20,377 nucleotides of DNA from a virus. The stretch spans positions 1-20,377 of IMG/VR virus record IMGVR_UViG_3300028414_001175; one strand, written 5' to 3'. How positions within the stretch are numbered: the first letter of the stretch is position 1; each line of letters starts with the position of its first letter. Under the pieces are notes generated by a model. It was not told the origin of the DNA. It saw nothing but the letters and a program-made list of their open reading frames with translations, and did not search any database. The translations under genes and the position numbers were made by a program. Below are positions 6,801 through 14,300 of the stretch, one piece after another.

Positions 6801-9640
6801 CTGTAAATGCAGCAAAAGCTCAAGAGGTAATTGGAAATATTACAGACGGTGGTGTAGCACTCACAGGAGGTACTACAAAAGGTGGCACAGCAGGCGATAC
6901 TACAATAGCAGTACAACCTTGTGATGCAAACGAAATCTTTAGACTTAACAATAATGCAAGAACTCCTACATCAAGTAGACCTGCAGGATGGACAGTTGAT
7001 AGTTTAACTACCGAAGCTCCGATTATTACTTGGGATGGTAAAAAGCATTATGTATTCAACTATCGAGGAGTAGAAGGAACAACAGTTGTAGAAGGAAGTG
7101 AGTCAAACGATTACGCTATTGTTGACTTAGTTGATTATGAAACAATTAACCCAACTAATGCAACAGGGATTAATAGTACAGTTGTATTAGGCTCTGAACT
7201 TGTTACACTTAGAGGCGGTTTGAAAAATGGCGCAACAGGTAGTGTTACTGTTAACATTAGTACATGTCGTGCAACAGGACACGACTTCTTAGATATTGGC
7301 ACAGGCGGATTTAACTCAAGTAACTATCCAAATGTTATCTTTGGTGAGCCAGGAGAAAAGAAGGAATCTAACGAAGTTGTTGAAAAAGGCAAAGGTCGAG
7401 TATTTTATGTAAGTACAGATCAAAACGGTATCTTTAGAGTTGGTAGATTCTTTAGTGTAGACCAAGGTACTGGTACAGTTACATTTAGTGCATCACTTGC
7501 ACTTTCAGATGTTGACGGACTAGGCTTTAAGCGTGGTGTTGTTATTACTGAATTTAGTACAGACACAGCAATGACTGATAATGCATCAGATACTGTACCA
7601 ACAGAAAGTGCAATACGTGGTTATGTAAACAGACGCTTGGGTTACGATGTAACAGGTGCTCCTGTAGCTAATAAATTAGGGCCAGGTGTACTTGCTCCTA
7701 ACGGTGCTGTCCCAATGACAGACGATTTGAATGCAGCTAACAATACAATTACAAACGTAAAAGCACCTATATCAGCGTCAGACGTTGCTACTAAAGCATA
7801 TGTTGATAGTGCAAGCGGTTCTTTAGATACATTGGATGACCTACGAGACAATGAAATTAATGATGTTGCAGAAGCACAACTTCTAGTTACAACTGGATAT
7901 AAGAAAATTATTGTAAGTGCTGGATCACTTGTAGGTGGCGGGTTTGCTGTTGGTGATGCAATTACAGGATCTATAACAGGAGCAACTGGAGCCATTGTTG
8001 ATTATAAAGATGGTATTGTAGGTATTGAAGGCGACATTGTTGAAATTATTTACACACCAACAAGTGGTGAGTTCAGTGACGGCAAACCGGCGAGTGGACC
8101 GGCAGCTGATGTTATTACAGCATTGGGTGGCAAGCAAGGACAAATAGTAGATGGACCAATTGATGAATGGGCAAACGGTGTATGGAATGCAGCAAGCGAC
8201 ATTATTGCTTCTGTAAATAGAGAATCAGATGACTCTTATGCAACTCATCGTAGGACAGTATTTAACTTACAAATTAATCCTGGAGCAATTGTTAACAGTG
8301 ATATTAGTGGAACAGCACAAATTTCACAAACTAAACTAAATCTAAACGCAGCAACTACAAGAGTCGATGCTACAAGTATTGCACAAGCAGACTTAGGTAG
8401 TGCAGCGTTTGATGATGCTAAATTTGAAATCACTGATGGTTGGGTAACACTTAAAGGTGGTGCTGTTTCTTTAGCTGATATTGAACAAATTGCTACAGAT
8501 AGTGTGATAGGACGAGATGCAGCTGGTAATGGCGAAGTTAGTGCAGTTTCATTTAATACTGTAGTTGTTGAAGGTACTGGACTTGTAGACGCAGACTTTA
8601 ATTCTGAACTAACATCAGTTGCTGATCCTGGTCAAGCACTAATTAAAACTGGTGCAGGATCATATAGCGTTTCTAACGTAACTTCAACTGGTGAAGTTAA
8701 TTCAATTGTTAAGACAACTGCTTCAGGTAAAGTGCAAGCCAACTCGTTAATACTAGGCGGTGATGCAAGTTACGAAGTATTAAGTTTAGACACACTAACA
8801 CTAAATGTTAAAACACCATCACAGGGTTTAATTTTTACAGCAGTAGGCGGCTCAGGCGCAGGAACTCCAAGTGCAACATATCCTAATATGCTAATAAAAG
8901 GTAGTGTAGGTATTGGTGGCACTAATATTACTGAAAGTTCTTTACAAGGTACTTCTAACTTTAATGGTGAAAAAGTACTTGGCGTTGATTGGATGTACAG
9001 TAGCTTTATTGAAGCACCAGGTGAAAAAGGTGCGGCAAGTACAGGAATAGCAATTGGTGCAAACACAGGTAAAACAACAACTGGCCAAATTGGTATAGTT
9101 GTTGCTAACAGTGGAACAAGTTCTAGTGTTGCTCCAATGATTTTTGATTCAAGCGGTGCAAAGCCAGACTTAGACAATACATATAACATCGGTACATCTA
9201 CACTAAAATATTCAAATGTATATGCATCATACTTCCGCGGTACAGCTACCGAAGCATACTATGCTGACTTAGCAGAAAACTATGAAGCTGATGCAGGATA
9301 CGAGCCAGGTACTGTACTTGTATTTGGAGGCGAAAAAGAAGTTGCAATGACTGACACGCATAACGATCATAGAGTAGCAGGTGTTGTTTCTACTAATCCT
9401 GCATACTTGATGAACTCACACCAAGAAGCAGAGTTTGTTTGCCCAGTTGCAATGCAAGGTAGAGTTCCTTGTAAAGTAATTGGTAAAGTTGCTAAAGGTG
9501 ATATGCTTGTAACAAGTGCAATTCCAGGGTTTGCTATTGTTAACAATAATGCGGCGCCGGGCAGAATTGTTGGTAAGGCACTTGAAAATAAAACAGACAA
9601 TGACAAAGGCGTTATTGAAGTTGTAGTAGGTAAACACTAA
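848..9640 (+). CDS. Giant modular tail-fiber/adhesin-like virion protein (2930 aa)
   Basis: The ATG follows GGAG (834-837). In order: an N-terminal module (residues about 1-36, NDGTGDSIRESFRKVNENF) shared with the genes at 9770 and 18004; a fiber region with KAYADRSYQG near 160 and KLYVDN near 335; a beta-helix-like stretch near 670-710 (SGIYLEDYPIRVPKNVSVKG); four helical KCxRD modules with cysteines at 462, 903, 1244 and 1395; a conserved patch near 1560-1633 (GNRSILGNDFTQVNDLGYG); a segment near 2184-2237 (GIFRVGRFFSVDQGTGTVTF); and a C-terminal domain from about 2795 (YADLAENYEADAGYEPG) to the end. I associate these blocks with large structural proteins of marine T4-like phages. The C-terminal domain resembles terminal domains of phage fibers that may aid folding or self-cleave, but I see no proven catalytic residues. 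There is no signal peptide or membrane segment. Probable role: a tail- or baseplate-attached fiber contacting the host. The frame is intact throughout. Confidence 0.85.
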   Translation: MAKQQIDIGIEGNDGTGDSIRESFRKVNENFQELYAVFGIGGQISYTDLNDTPNTYEGSENQVPLVKSDGSGINFLEFASDNALDGGADTIGFDYSVDGKVVIRQLVSRVANDPLPTLDAPLNASSYPIGNVSVDPTALQLFNDVHGTDFDIGSLVINKAYADRSYQGKSVAGSGIRIGDEPTTISQYTLTASGILQGNLNITGHGLSEAFTGAKFKFTSSGTDPFGVVTGSDYYIRVINENTIGLYPTEDDAINATGRILLSGGTGSFTITDSAYDASLEGNWLSNEALPRKSVVRRQGDNMEGALHLYDHPGEVAGKGTPNGPDDLQAATKLYVDNVAAVSTVNLYVSTDGDDLQTFTPDGKEGRSPGYAFRTINAAARKAEELIIAAVPEPGPYQQTMTHGGGANTATITTAGINSQIAGRQAARDLIVANKEFVAKEVTAYVDATFPYFAGTYSLEICQRDVQFILDSVSLDALLGNNANYLSRWSGIRYYSNVSAQKAIGVQRVETLAGLEYAKTLVTQYILTNTAPPTLYQSRVPQFIDATIIPDSSADEVIGAKMDIITGIINNGVFQAPQVVDGQTTYKINASNGNLGFIDQANPENTDIIPGKVVRGKSSGALGRIVDYRQESGDRPVAVVETDEIELQLLEPVEFEIGEELEYGNYQVETQISIRVESGIYLEDYPIRVPKNVSVKGDEFRRVIVRPKNRVSQSRWASTFFYRDAEFDGLVLGKTNIEAISFEPQTDSLRTPGTYTVSTWTSDKLGKDAEFSIVVGSDGAIDSITITNSGDQFQKGERVTVLDASLGSNGAASISFVVDSVPNGIPYINPLTNACDGYFGNHYLLKPNKLKNTGQGYENVGKWESNALTMIDNREFIQEQVVNYIETTYPALVGTAQYSRTKCFRDAGLIVDALVKDFRNGGNEFSLEAQGEYYAGAVEVGTETETVAGIQHIYTVASKLIIGENPTELYNQAGGGVSDRQYAADLFNGSGEPPAWTANNLYRLGNVVKFTTGLNITTYYTPTKEHTAGANFDAAEISANWRIIDGPDTVLQNLINTVKFAFNNDYNPPLRNTEMDAFLMNDATILRNMTVQGHGGFMLVLDPEGQVLTKSPYVQTGSSFSASANKQAFRGGLFVDAFVGNSAVQVIEKVDGSAFRLTVKSLGSQAEPQGLFVRRPETPSAFYVDGRRFQVNAVTNYDKANGTADLILDPSSNGGVGFTGVTSALTTGIDLDSVGTFEFDSVKCARDTGYILDGIAKDVALGTNYNSVYNGLAYQRATGDYVQSNQQSQTTNAIAFAKGQVLALAQVDDSVTAETRVTAGFDEVVDIIQNGTVSVSEPGDGVADALTFPAPAVLPTTDADDAATRLQNNKTFLGAEVVAFVNANTPPAGYDSVKCARDVRYIVDALTYDILYGGNSGTVTNARAYLDGAVAQLPVAQRAATAAAYVHLASVVATVLTDVTATPTVTPTTGNTEVQDASGSAATATETAITDSLINIIKLTAENANLNAVPDTIFPAVDTLGVSAELTDAHDDINNSRKVIINATVQSVPAPLPITLQTAGNRSILGNDFTQVNDLGYGLVASNGALSEMVSMFTYYCHASYYSKNGAEIRSLTGSSCYGEFGLVAEGSDPNEIPDSIQLYEDMTQPMRAFDVDVILSTTGLLNLTAGETLTQAITGSTGEVAVATSTTGGSNVIYVTNITGAFDTTNELTGSVSGALGADSVPTAIDANGYDNSVEKLAVYVYDAKDVPSNRSEVNIYHPSRPAFARYEVANAEVVQHIVGQYPDIDGDPIQTVADAGATGFDFTLTKTINGGYQVSATSAQLAATSNYDVGDTFVVPGDQLGGVTPANDATVTVDSVALVTGVIETFSVTGTIAAEDSTPMNSGQVYKLNFSTSDAQFSANGLLEIVPFNTNIVYYRNQTHIISDLARPDVLTIRPSTALTFDENPGFVYRSISFLTSDSIGDELPANTSQAGLDSTYDFIRLTVNAAKAQEVIGNITDGGVALTGGTTKGGTAGDTTIAVQPCDANEIFRLNNNARTPTSSRPAGWTVDSLTTEAPIITWDGKKHYVFNYRGVEGTTVVEGSESNDYAIVDLVDYETINPTNATGINSTVVLGSELVTLRGGLKNGATGSVTVNISTCRATGHDFLDIGTGGFNSSNYPNVIFGEPGEKKESNEVVEKGKGRVFYVSTDQNGIFRVGRFFSVDQGTGTVTFSASLALSDVDGLGFKRGVVITEFSTDTAMTDNASDTVPTESAIRGYVNRRLGYDVTGAPVANKLGPGVLAPNGAVPMTDDLNAANNTITNVKAPISASDVATKAYVDSASGSLDTLDDLRDNEINDVAEAQLLVTTGYKKIIVSAGSLVGGGFAVGDAITGSITGATGAIVDYKDGIVGIEGDIVEIIYTPTSGEFSDGKPASGPAADVITALGGKQGQIVDGPIDEWANGVWNAASDIIASVNRESDDSYATHRRTVFNLQINPGAIVNSDISGTAQISQTKLNLNAATTRVDATSIAQADLGSAAFDDAKFEITDGWVTLKGGAVSLADIEQIATDSVIGRDAAGNGEVSAVSFNTVVVEGTGLVDADFNSELTSVADPGQALIKTGAGSYSVSNVTSTGEVNSIVKTTASGKVQANSLILGGDASYEVLSLDTLTLNVKTPSQGLIFTAVGGSGAGTPSATYPNMLIKGSVGIGGTNITESSLQGTSNFNGEKVLGVDWMYSSFIEAPGEKGAASTGIAIGANTGKTTTGQIGIVVANSGTSSSVAPMIFDSSGAKPDLDNTYNIGTSTLKYSNVYASYFRGTATEAYYADLAENYEADAGYEPGTVLVFGGEKEVAMTDTHNDHRVAGVVSTNPAYLMNSHQEAEFVCPVAMQGRVPCKVIGKVAKGDMLVTSAIPGFAIVNNNAAPGRIVGKALENKTDNDKGVIEVVVGKH
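4565..4588 (+). repeat. Near-identical 24-nt repeat, copy 1 (DSVKCARD)
   Basis: These 24 bases recur at 5018-5041 with a single C/T difference, inside the third KCxRD module of the giant protein. Both copies encode DSVKCARD. The near-identity at DNA level suggests recent internal duplication or gene conversion. Confidence 0.85.
5018..5041 (+). repeat. Near-identical 24-nt repeat, copy 2 (DSVKCARD)
   Basis: Second copy of the repeat at 4565-4588, in the fourth KCxRD module, 453 nt downstream of the first. The sequence after it stays similar at protein level (RYIVDALTYD against GYILDGIAKD). Confidence 0.85.
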
Positions 9641-9789
9641 TGGATAAAACACAAACTAATAAACTAGTAAAAAGCGGAGTAAAGGCAGCTGTTGATACTA
9701 GATCCCCGCAGCCGAGGCGTGTGCTCGCTACTGCTGGTAAACTAAGAGTCGAAGTTGGAGCAAGAAATAATGACACAAAAACTAATTAA
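9640..9789 (+). CDS. Small basic protein, overlapping neighbours (49 aa)
   Basis: The ATG overlaps the stop of the giant gene (TAATG), and the 49-codon frame runs 20 bases into the next gene. It fills exactly the gap that would otherwise be unexplained. AGG at 9628-9630 is a possible ribosome site. The product is rich in Lys and Arg and has a Pro/Arg-rich centre (TRSPQPRRVLATAGKLRVEV). There is no membrane segment, cysteine or recognised motif. The middle (about 9700-9735) is clearly richer in G and C than the surrounding DNA. Stop-start overlap suggests translational coupling between the two fiber genes. I do not recognise the family; a small chaperone or assembly factor is only a guess from position. 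The alternative is a non-coding linker. Confidence 0.55.
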   Translation: MDKTQTNKLVKSGVKAAVDTRSPQPRRVLATAGKLRVEVGARNNDTKTN

Positions 9790-11341
9790 TACAGGTACAA
9801 GTGCAAACAAAGGCGACGGAGATCCATTACGTTTAGCTTTTGAAAAAATCAACGACAACTTCACAGAGTTGTATACAGGATCTCCAATAGTACCACAAGA
9901 CCTAAGAGGTAGTGTATTTGGAGACGATAGTACTTTACTTGTAGACGGCGTTAACAGCAAAATTGTTGGGCCTATTGAATCAACATCAATACTTCCGGGT
10001 GATGGCACTACTGACATAGGCTCTACTAGTAATAGATTTTACAATGCTTGGTTTACTGGACAAGTTGAAACAGACTCAGTATTGGCTAATATTTTTTACG
10101 GACCTTTGACAGGTAACGTAACAGGTAACGTAACAGGTGATGTAAGTGGTACAGCAGGCGCAGTTGCTTTTAGCGGTATTACAGGCAAGCCTACAACACT
10201 TGCAGGATACGGAATAACAGATGCTATGGTGTCTGGTGCAGCATATGATGGTGACATTACAGGTAGTGTATTTGGAGATGATAGTACTCTACTAGTTGAC
10301 GGTGTAAACAATAAGATTGTTGGTCCAGTAGATACAGCAAGTGTAGATGCAGTAAGTTTAAGAACAAGTGCGACAAGTATAGCACTTGGTAGCAATGCAG
10401 GTAAAACTAATCAAGCAAACCTCGCAGTAGCAATTGGTACAAATGCAGGTGAAACAGGACAGTCTCTCTGGGCTGTAGCGGTTGGTACTGGCGCAGGAAG
10501 TATCAACCAAGGAATGCAATCAGTAGCAGTTGGTAATAATGCAGGTTTAAATGAGCAAGGTCAAGATGCAACAGCAATTGGTCAATCAGCGGGTGCAGAA
10601 TATCAAGGCCATGACACTGTTGCAGTTGGTGCAGCCGCAGGCGCCTTTGGGCAAGAACAAGGCGCTGTTGCAGTTGGCTATAGCGCAGCACCGGGTAACC
10701 TTCTTGTTCCTAGTTATGTAAGTGGCGGAACTGGCGGTGCAGCACTTGTTGTAGATGATACAACAGGAATATATCCAGGGTTCCGAGTTCGTGGCACTGG
10801 ATTTACAACACAAACTGTTGTTTCTGTAGATAGCGGCACAACACTTACACTAAGCGCAAATGCAAGTCAAACACCTACGAACGATATGTTTTTCCTCGGA
10901 GGACAAGGTACAGACGCTATAGCAATTGGTAAAGACGCAGCCGCAATTCAACAAAGTACCTCTGCTATAGCAATTGGTAAAGACGCAGGTAAAACTACTC
11001 AAGGCGCAAATGCAATAGCAATTGGTAAAGAATCAGGTGTATCAAATCAAGGCGCAAATGCAATAGCAATTGGTGAAAAAGCAGGTTATGCAAACCAAGC
11101 CGCAAACTCGATTGTAATAAACGCAACTGGTGCAGAAGTATACAACTTTGGAGCAAATAGCACAATAATTACACCAATTAGAAACGATACAATGGTAACC
11201 ATACTTGGTTACGATGCTGACACCGGACAAGTTACACACAACGCGGCAATACCAGGTTACACTAATACAGCAGACTTGAAAGTATTAGTAGCAGCAAGTG
11301 CAGACTTTGCAGACTTTCAAACTAGAATAGCAGCACTATAA
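9770..11341 (+). CDS. Fiber-like virion protein with YadA-like head repeats (523 aa)
   Basis: The ATG at 9770 is preferred over an upstream TTG at 9755 because GGAG (9757-9760) lies nine bases before it. Residues 1-36 repeat the N-terminal module of the giant protein (NKGDGDPLRLAFEKINDNF). Two GSVFGDDS modules start at residues 47 and 165. From about 204 come 16-residue repeats of the type AVAIGxxAGxxxQG, as in the heads of YadA-type trimeric adhesins, interrupted at about 310-381 by an unrelated beta-type insert (ALVVDDTTGIYPGFRVRGTG). The C-terminal part from 447 (SIVINATG, then TPIRN and TGQVTHNA) is shared with the middle of the next protein. The architecture points to a trimeric fiber or host-contact protein. 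No catalytic motif was seen. Head-repeat trimerisation is known for YadA and inferred here. Confidence 0.82.
   Translation: MTQKLINTGTSANKGDGDPLRLAFEKINDNFTELYTGSPIVPQDLRGSVFGDDSTLLVDGVNSKIVGPIESTSILPGDGTTDIGSTSNRFYNAWFTGQVETDSVLANIFYGPLTGNVTGNVTGDVSGTAGAVAFSGITGKPTTLAGYGITDAMVSGAAYDGDITGSVFGDDSTLLVDGVNNKIVGPVDTASVDAVSLRTSATSIALGSNAGKTNQANLAVAIGTNAGETGQSLWAVAVGTGAGSINQGMQSVAVGNNAGLNEQGQDATAIGQSAGAEYQGHDTVAVGAAAGAFGQEQGAVAVGYSAAPGNLLVPSYVSGGTGGAALVVDDTTGIYPGFRVRGTGFTTQTVVSVDSGTTLTLSANASQTPTNDMFFLGGQGTDAIAIGKDAAAIQQSTSAIAIGKDAGKTTQGANAIAIGKESGVSNQGANAIAIGEKAGYANQAANSIVINATGAEVYNFGANSTIITPIRNDTMVTILGYDADTGQVTHNAAIPGYTNTADLKVLVAASADFADFQTRIAAL
9908..10330 (+). repeat. GSVFGDDS module, copies 1 and 2
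   Basis: Copies at 9908-9976 and 10262-10330 encode the same 23-residue unit (GSVFGDDSTLLVDGVN, then KIVGPI or KIVGPV) with only two or three residue changes. Four more copies lie in the next gene. The DNA between the copies is ordinary coding sequence of the same gene. Confidence 0.85.
10109..10144 (+). repeat. Three 12-nt tandem units (TGNV)
   Basis: ACAGGTAACGTA occurs twice exactly (10109-10120, 10121-10132), followed by a third unit with two changes (10133-10144). It encodes TGNVTGNVTGDV, a glycine-rich spacer also seen in looser form in the next gene (GSITGDTAG, GDVTGNAAG). A likely site of slippage or recombination. Confidence 0.85.
10379..10696 (+). repeat. YadA-like head repeat array, first block
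   Basis: About six and a half units of 16 residues (48 nt), each with A(V/I)A(I/V)GxxAG and usually a Gln near the end. The units are diverged in DNA sequence but strictly periodic. The block ends at SAAPG, where a 72-residue insert begins. Confidence 0.85.
10913..11107 (+). repeat. YadA-like head repeat array, second block
   Basis: Four more 48-nt units, more alike than those of the first block. A 27-nt stretch encoding QGANAIAIG is identical at 11000-11026 and 11048-11074, exactly one unit apart, which suggests recent unit duplication. Confidence 0.88.
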
Positions 11342-11356
11342 TACTTCAAGTGGATA

Positions 11357-11365
11357 CGATAAATA
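11357..11365 (+). promoter_or_regulatory. T4-like late promoter (CGATAAATA)
   Basis: Same nine bases as the motif at 442-450. It lies in the 48-base gap between two fiber-like genes and ends 24 nt before the ATG at 11390, so the second fiber gene probably has its own late transcript. Confidence 0.7.
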
Positions 11366-11389
11366 TGTATAACAATAGGATTAATAAGA

Positions 11390-14300
11390 ATGGCAAATAG
11401 ATTTCCCCTAGTACTTGATACTACAGATGGCAATAAAATTAAGGAACTACCAGATTCTGACAATCTCGACTTGCGTACTAATTCAATTGTTAACGTACAA
11501 GACATAACGTCATTGGGAACAATCGATGCAACAGTAATAAAAGTTAACGGACAAAAATTAGTTGCACAAGCATTTGCTGACTTAACAGATACTCCGAGCT
11601 CTTTTATTGGATCACCTAACTATTTTGTAAAAGTAAAAGCGGACGGTACAGGATTAGAATATAGACCGTTAAGTGATTTAGGTAATATTGAAATCGATAC
11701 TATTACTGTTGATACTAGTATTGTTCCGAGTACAACAAATGTAGGTAATGTAGGTACAGAAGCATTAAAGTTTAATGAAATTGTTGCAACTACACTAAAA
11801 GGAAACTTAGTTTCGTACAACGAAGAAATTGTATTTGATGCTAGTACTGGAAAAGTAAGTTATGCATCACTACAAGGCGCTCCGCAATTTTTATCAGAAT
11901 TTTCAGACGATGTAGGATATTTACAAACTGCTGATTTGAACGCACAAATAGCAGGATTGTTTGACGAAGGCGTACCTTTTGAATCAGATATTAAGGGCAG
12001 TGTTTTTGGTGATGACTCAACTGTAATAGTTGATGGTGTTGCTGGCAAAATACGCGGCGATATTGAATTTACTAGCGCAGGAAGTATCACAGGTGCAAGC
12101 AATATTGTTATTAGTGCTGCTACAACTGTCGACTTAGGAAATACAAAAGTAACCGGCGACATTTATCCAGATACTGCTGACACTAGGTCAGTAGGTACTA
12201 CAACTAATCCATTTGGTGAAGGACATTTTGATACAATGACTTCACAGACTGTTGTAACTAATACACTAAATTATGGTACAGGATTAGGCATTGCTGAAAT
12301 GACAGCAGCAACTGATCTTGAAATTACAGCAGGCAATAGAGTAAAAATAAATGGTAATGTTCCGTTTAGACTGTCAGAAGTTAGTAGCACTAATTTACCT
12401 GCGATTGCAGCAGAAAACGGCGATTTGATTTATAACTCAACAACTAACAGAGTTGTTATGTATCAAAACGGTGCATGGAAGGATGTAAACGGTAATGTAG
12501 AAGCAACAGCAGGAACATCAAACTTTAATGATGTTGTAATTGCAGGTGACTTAACTATTACTGGCGATACTACAGAAATTGAAACAACTAATACTGCAAT
12601 TACAGATAATGTTATTGTATTAAACAAAGGTGAAACTGCCGCTGGTGTAACATTAGGCACATCTGGTATTGAAGTTGAACGAGGAACAGAAGCTAACAAA
12701 ACATTTGTATGGGACGAAGCAACTGACAAATGGACATTAGGTATAGAAACACTGGTTGCAGCAACATTTGAAGGTAACGTTACAGGTAGTATAACAGGTG
12801 ATACAGCAGGCACACATACTGGACCAGTTGTTGGTGACGTAACAGGTAATGCCGCAGGTGCGCACACAGGTACATTTGATGGCGACATGACTGGTAGTGT
12901 ATATGCTGACGATTCGGGTATATTAGTAGACGGTGTAAATGCTAAAATTATAGGTGATATTGAAACAGCAAGTTTAAGAACAAGTGAAGATAAAATTGCA
13001 CTTGGTGAAAACACAGGTGTAACTAACCAAGCGTATGGTGGAATAGCAATTGGACCATACGCTGGCACAACAGATCAAGATTCACAGGCAGTTGCAGTTG
13101 GTACTTCTGCTGGTAGAGAAAGACAAGGTGCTCAGGCTACAGCACTTGGACGTTACGCTGGACAAAATGATCAAGGTGTATCCGCAGTAGCAATTGGTAA
13201 TAGAGCAGGAAGAGAATCTCAGGGCGCTGATGCAATAGCAATTGGTCAATTAGCAGGTGAAACAAACCAAGCTACAAACTCAATTGTAATAAACGCAACT
13301 GGCGTTGCAGTAGAAAATACCACAGTAAGTAGTTTAGTAATTAAACCAGTACGTGATGCAGTTGGTACAACTGTAATGATGTACAACAATGCAAACGGCG
13401 AAGTAACACACACAGCAACACCAGGAACACTAGCAGCAAATATAGATCAAGCAACAGTAAATATTGGTGCAACAACAGCAACAGCAATTAATATTGGTAA
13501 TTCAGGTAGTACAACTACTATTGACGGCACTGTTAGTTTTTCAACTGCACTAGTTGCAAATAACATAACAGCTGACGACAGTATACAAATTACTACAGCA
13601 GTTGGTGCTAACAACGGTATTACACTTAATCCGCAAGGCACAGACACAAGTGTAAATATTACCGCAGACGCATTGCGTTTATTTGGAACACCAGTAACTG
13701 ACAACATTAAAGCAGTAGGCGGTCTTGAAGGTGATTTAACAGGTAGTGTGTTTGGCGACGACTCTGCTATGCTAGTTAATGGGCTAGACAGTAAACTTGT
13801 TGGAGATATTGATTCTGTAAATATACATGGACAAGCATTTAAAGCAGATACTATTGTTAACAATACTGGTACTACTTTAGATTTAACAGCGGCTGGCTTC
13901 TTGAACATAATCGGCGGCAACACTGACGCAGGTGTGTCTAATATTCAAATGGATAAGCAAGGCATTAACCATATAGAATTAAAAACAGAACCAGGTAACC
14001 CAACTGACCCAACTGACTATGCAAGAGTTGCAATTAACGCAGGAACAAATGAAGGTGATGTGAGAATTGGTACTCCAACATCAACAAGAAATCAAGTTGT
14101 AGAAGTATATAATGCAACAGTTTATGGTACGCTTGTAGGAACTATACAAGGTTCAATTGTTGGTGATGTTAAAGGTAGTATTGTAGCAGATGACTCAACT
14201 GTAATAATTGATGGTGTCGCTGGTAAAGTTTTAGGACCAATAAGCAAGATAGTTGGCGATGTGCAACAAATTAGTGGACCAGGAGAAATTAGTTTAGATA

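Noticed and set aside
9700-9745. G+C-rich patch as a structured RNA or attachment site
   Set aside because: Only short imperfect stems can be drawn and no flanking direct repeats were seen; it is explained by the 49-codon reading frame.
9755-9769. TTG as start of the fiber gene at 9770
   Set aside because: The ATG 15 nt later has GGAG at good spacing and gives the same N-terminus as the sister module; the TTG has no ribosome site.
10379-11107. CRISPR-like regular repeats
   Set aside because: The 48-nt period is in frame and encodes AIAIG head repeats; there are no unique spacers between identical repeats.
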